Part shown: in pieces, positions 61,718-64,000 of the stretch | How the letters are laid out: every line of letters starts with the position of its first letter | How positions within the stretch are numbered: the stretch's first letter is position 1 | Assembly (NCBI GenBank): GCA_035716845.1 | Contig: DASTJE010000148.1 | Location: forward strand, 1-64,000 | Origin: CADEEN01 sp035716845 | GTDB lineage: Bacteria; Pseudomonadota; Gammaproteobacteria; Burkholderiales; Burkholderiaceae_C | Reading direction: 5' to 3' | Length of the DNA stretch: 64,000 nt | The notes under the pieces: model-generated | Databases searched by the model: none | What the model saw: the letters and a program-made list of their open reading frames with translations, nothing else | Told to the model about the DNA's origin: nothing | Translations under genes and position numbers: made by a program

Positions 61718-61804
61718 TGGTGCGCGGGGGGGGACTCGAACCCCCACGCCGGTAAGGGCGTCAGGACCTAAACCTGGTGCGTCTACCAATTTCGCCACCC
61801 GCGC
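61718..61804 (-). tRNA. tRNA-Leu (anticodon TAG)
   Basis: The 87-base class II tRNA has acceptor arms GCGCGGG/CCCGCGC, encoded CCA, a T-stem of five G-C pairs and a long variable arm. The anticodon TAG at 61768-61770 reads CUA. A TAGAAT box at 61839-61844 on the minus strand, overlapping the stop of the RND gene, is a plausible promoter. Confidence 0.95.
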
Positions 61805-61841
61805 GGGCGGCAGCCGTTGTGGCGGCGCGGAATTGCGGATT

Positions 61842-64000
61842 CTAGCGGGGCGCGGGCGTGTCTTCGCGCACCCTGAACCAGGCGGCGTAAAGCGCGGGCA
61901 AGGCCAGCAGCGTGAGCGCAGTGGCCACGATCAGCCCGCCCATGATGGCCACGGCCATGGGACCCCAGAAGACGCTGCGCGAAAGGGGGATCATGGCGAG
62001 CACCGCGGCCGCGGCCGTCAGTACGATCGGGCGGAAGCGCCGCACCGCGGACTCGACGATCGCCGTCCACGCCGGCACGCCGTGCCGGCGGTCCTGCTCG
62101 ATCTGGTCGATCAGGATCACCGAGTTGCGCATGATCATTCCGGCCAGGGCGATGAAGCCCAGCAGCGCGACAAAGCCGAATGGCCGGTCGAGCAGGAGCA
62201 GCGCTGCGGCCACGCCGGCAATGCCCATCGGTGCGGTCAGCACCACCAGGAACGCTCGCGACGCGCTCTGCAGCTGCAGCACCAGCAGCGTGAACATGAT
62301 GAACAACATCAGCGGCACGCCGGCGGCGATCGAATCCTGACCCTTGCTGCTCTCGGCCACCGCACCCGCGATCTGAATGGCATAGCCCTGCGGCATGCGC
62401 GCCTGCAGGGCCTGCATATCGGGCCAGACCTGGGCCGTCACGGTCGCGCCCTGCACGCCGTCGACGACGTCGCCCTGGACGGTGACGGCGAACTGGCGGT
62501 TCTCGCGCCACAGGATGCCGGGTTCCCACGCCAGTTCGGCATGTGCGACCTGAGACAACGGCACGGCACGCCCGCCGGCGGTGGGCAGGTAAGCGGCTGC
62601 CAGGTCGGTGATGGCCCGTCGCTCCTCGGCGGGCTGGCGCAGCACGATGTCCACCAGCTTGTCGCCCTCGCGATACTGGCCCACGGTGGTCCCGGTCAGC
62701 ACCGTGCGTGAGGCCGCCGCGAGCCCCTGGCTCGTCACGCCCAGCACGCGCGCCTTGTCCTGGTCCACCGTCAGGCGCAGCGTCTTGACGCTCTCGTTCC
62801 AGTTGTCGTTGACGCCACGCATTGCCGGATGCCGACGCAGCGCGGCCTTGGCCTCGTCGGCCCATGCGCGCACCACCTTCGCGTCGGGCCCCACCACGCG
62901 GAACTGCACCGGGTACGGCACCGGCGGCCCGTTGGGCAGGAGCTTGACGCGCGCGCGAACCTCGGGGAATTCGGCCGCCAGCAGCGCCGGCAGACGGCGC
63001 CGCAGCGCCTCGCGCCCAGCCAGGTCGTCGGGCATCAGGATGAACTGGCTGACGTTGCTGTTCTGGAAGATCTGGTCCAGCGGCAGGTAGAACCGCGGCA
63101 CGCCCGATCCGATCCAGGACGTGACCCTCGAAACGCCCTGCTCGGCGAGCATGCGCTGCTCGAAGCGTCGCGCCACGGCTTCGCTCTGCTCGACCGTGGA
63201 GCCCTCCGGAAGCCACAGGTCCACCAGCACCTCGGGCCGATTGGAGTCCGGGAAGAACTGCTGCTGCACGCGCCCCATGCCGAGCAGGCCCAGCACGAAC
63301 ACCAGCAACGTGGCGCCGATCGTGATCCAGCGGTACCGCACGCACCAGTCCACGGCGCGGCGGAAGCGGCTGTAGAACGGCGTGTCGAAGAGCTCGCGCG
63401 GACCGTCGTCCGACGCGGCGTGGCCGCGTGTGCGCAGCAGACGTGTGCCGAGATACGGCACGAAGTACACCGACACCAGCCACGAGATCACCAGCGCGGC
63501 CGTCGTCACCGCGAAGATCGCGTACGTGTATTCGCCGACGGTCGACTTGGCCAGCCCGATCGGCAGAAAGCCGGCCGCCGTGATCAGCGTGCCGGTGAGC
63601 ATCGGCATCGACGTCACGTCGTAGGCGAACGTGGCGGCACGGACCTTGTCGAAGCCCTCCTCGAGCTTGCGCACCATCATCTCCACCGCGATGATGGCGT
63701 CGTCCACCAGCAGGCCCAGCGCGATGATCAGGCTGCCCAGCGAGATCTTGTGCAGGCCGACACCCCAGTAGAACATCGTCACGAAGGTGATCGCGAGCAC
63801 CAGGGGAATGGTGATCGCGACCACCAGGCCGGGCCAGATGTCGATTCGCAGCGGCCGCAAGTGCAGGCCCAGAGAGATGAAGCTGACACCGAGCACGACC
63901 ACGACCGCCTCGACCAGCACGCGAACGAACTCGCCCACCGATCGCTCCACCGCCCGGGGCTGGTCCTGGATCTGCGCCAGGTCGATCCCGGCAGGCAGCG
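61842..64000 (-). CDS. RND-family efflux transporter, inner-membrane permease (5' end outside window)
   Basis: About 718 residues of the C-terminal two-thirds of a resistance-nodulation-division permease are visible; the start lies beyond the right edge. These trimeric pumps use proton flow to export drugs, metals or organic compounds with a periplasmic adaptor and an outer membrane channel. The first residues read PAGIDLAQIQDQPRAVERSV, typical of the linker before TM2. The paired Asp of TM4 lies in LGLLVDDAIIAVEMM, followed by the periplasmic porter domains and the second helix bundle. Its partner genes and substrate class cannot be seen. The gene ends 37 bases before tRNA-Leu(TAG). Confidence 0.9.
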   Translation of the reverse strand, partial: LPAGIDLAQIQDQPRAVERSVGEFVRVLVEAVVVVLGVSFISLGLHLRPLRIDIWPGLVVAITIPLVLAITFVTMFYWGVGLHKISLGSLIIALGLLVDDAIIAVEMMVRKLEEGFDKVRAATFAYDVTSMPMLTGTLITAAGFLPIGLAKSTVGEYTYAIFAVTTAALVISWLVSVYFVPYLGTRLLRTRGHAASDDGPRELFDTPFYSRFRRAVDWCVRYRWITIGATLLVFVLGLLGMGRVQQQFFPDSNRPEVLVDLWLPEGSTVEQSEAVARRFEQRMLAEQGVSRVTSWIGSGVPRFYLPLDQIFQNSNVSQFILMPDDLAGREALRRRLPALLAAEFPEVRARVKLLPNGPPVPYPVQFRVVGPDAKVVRAWADEAKAALRRHPAMRGVNDNWNESVKTLRLTVDQDKARVLGVTSQGLAAASRTVLTGTTVGQYREGDKLVDIVLRQPAEERRAITDLAAAYLPTAGGRAVPLSQVAHAELAWEPGILWRENRQFAVTVQGDVVDGVQGATVTAQVWPDMQALQARMPQGYAIQIAGAVAESSKGQDSIAAGVPLMLFIMFTLLVLQLQSASRAFLVVLTAPMGIAGVAAALLLLDRPFGFVALLGFIALAGMIMRNSVILIDQIEQDRRHGVPAWTAIVESAVRRFRPIVLTAAAAVLAMIPLSRSVFWGPMAVAIMGGLIVATALTLLALPALYAAWFRVREDTPAPR

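Noticed and set aside
61724..61734. A run of eight G residues that looked like a sequencing artefact or G-quadruplex.
   Set aside because: It is the joined acceptor and T-stem of tRNA-Leu(TAG) and pairs correctly in the cloverleaf.

Overview
This window is a contiguous, very GC-rich piece of a bacterial chromosome. Gene content and order point to a betaproteobacterium of the order Burkholderiales: rnr, tRNA-Leu, purA, hisZ, a DUF2065 gene, hflC-hflK-hflX-hfq, der, bamB, yfgM, hisS, ispG, rodZ, pilW, rlmN and ndk; then sucA-sucB-lpdA-zapE; then tig-clpP-clpX-lon. I do not place it below order level. Almost every gene is a housekeeping gene. I see no phage, transposon, integrase, CRISPR array or defence system.

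Layout. At 1-1.8 kb on the minus strand is rpsB-tsf, with a terminator-like hairpin between the genes and another after tsf. At 1.9-6.1 kb on the plus strand are three tightly packed genes: an amidase, a DadA-like FAD oxidoreductase and the Nnr metabolite-repair enzyme. At 6.1-28.6 kb on the minus strand lies a long block for RNA processing (RNase R, Hfq, RlmN, RluB, RluD), membrane and envelope quality control (HflKC, BamB, YfgM, RodZ, PilW), nucleotide and isoprenoid metabolism (PurA, Ndk, IspG), tRNA charging (HisS) and chromosome segregation (ScpB). It is interrupted only by a plus-strand tRNA-Leu(CAG). bamD (plus) diverges from rluD at 28.6 kb. At 29-34 kb are a DinG-type helicase, a DUF465 protein, a PP2C phosphatase, a coiled-coil exported protein and ZapE. 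At 34-40 kb are all three subunits of 2-oxoglutarate dehydrogenase. At 40-45 kb, downstream of two strong palindromes, is an acyl-CoA oxidation operon (etfB-etfA-acyl-CoA dehydrogenase-nitronate-monooxygenase-like).

At 45-55.5 kb is the only clearly accessory stretch: an MFS transporter, tRNA-Leu(TAA) and a myo-inositol catabolic cluster. iolG and an SDR gene face left; iolC, iolD, iolE, iolB and mmsA/iolA face right. The cluster ends in a strong terminator followed by tRNA-Cys and tRNA-Gly. At 55.7-61.8 kb is the protein-quality-control block tig-clpP-clpX-lon with tRNA-Leu(TAG). lon carries a good match to a sigma-32 heat-shock promoter. The window ends inside an RND efflux pump gene.

How the genes work together. 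Many junctions overlap by 1-8 bases or abut, so translation is probably coupled (hfq/hflX/hflK, etfB/etfA, iolC/iolD, iolE/iolB, scpB/rluB, pilW/rodZ). The inositol genes supply every enzyme from myo-inositol to malonate semialdehyde and on to acetyl-CoA, but no recognisable transporter or regulator. The etf operon pairs an electron-transfer flavoprotein with a dehydrogenase that would feed it. I found no convincing new biological system. The most interesting items are regulatory or structural details: the paired palindromes before etfB, the 43-bp divergent inositol control region, the repeated tail of RluB, and the interlocked starts of rluD and bamD.
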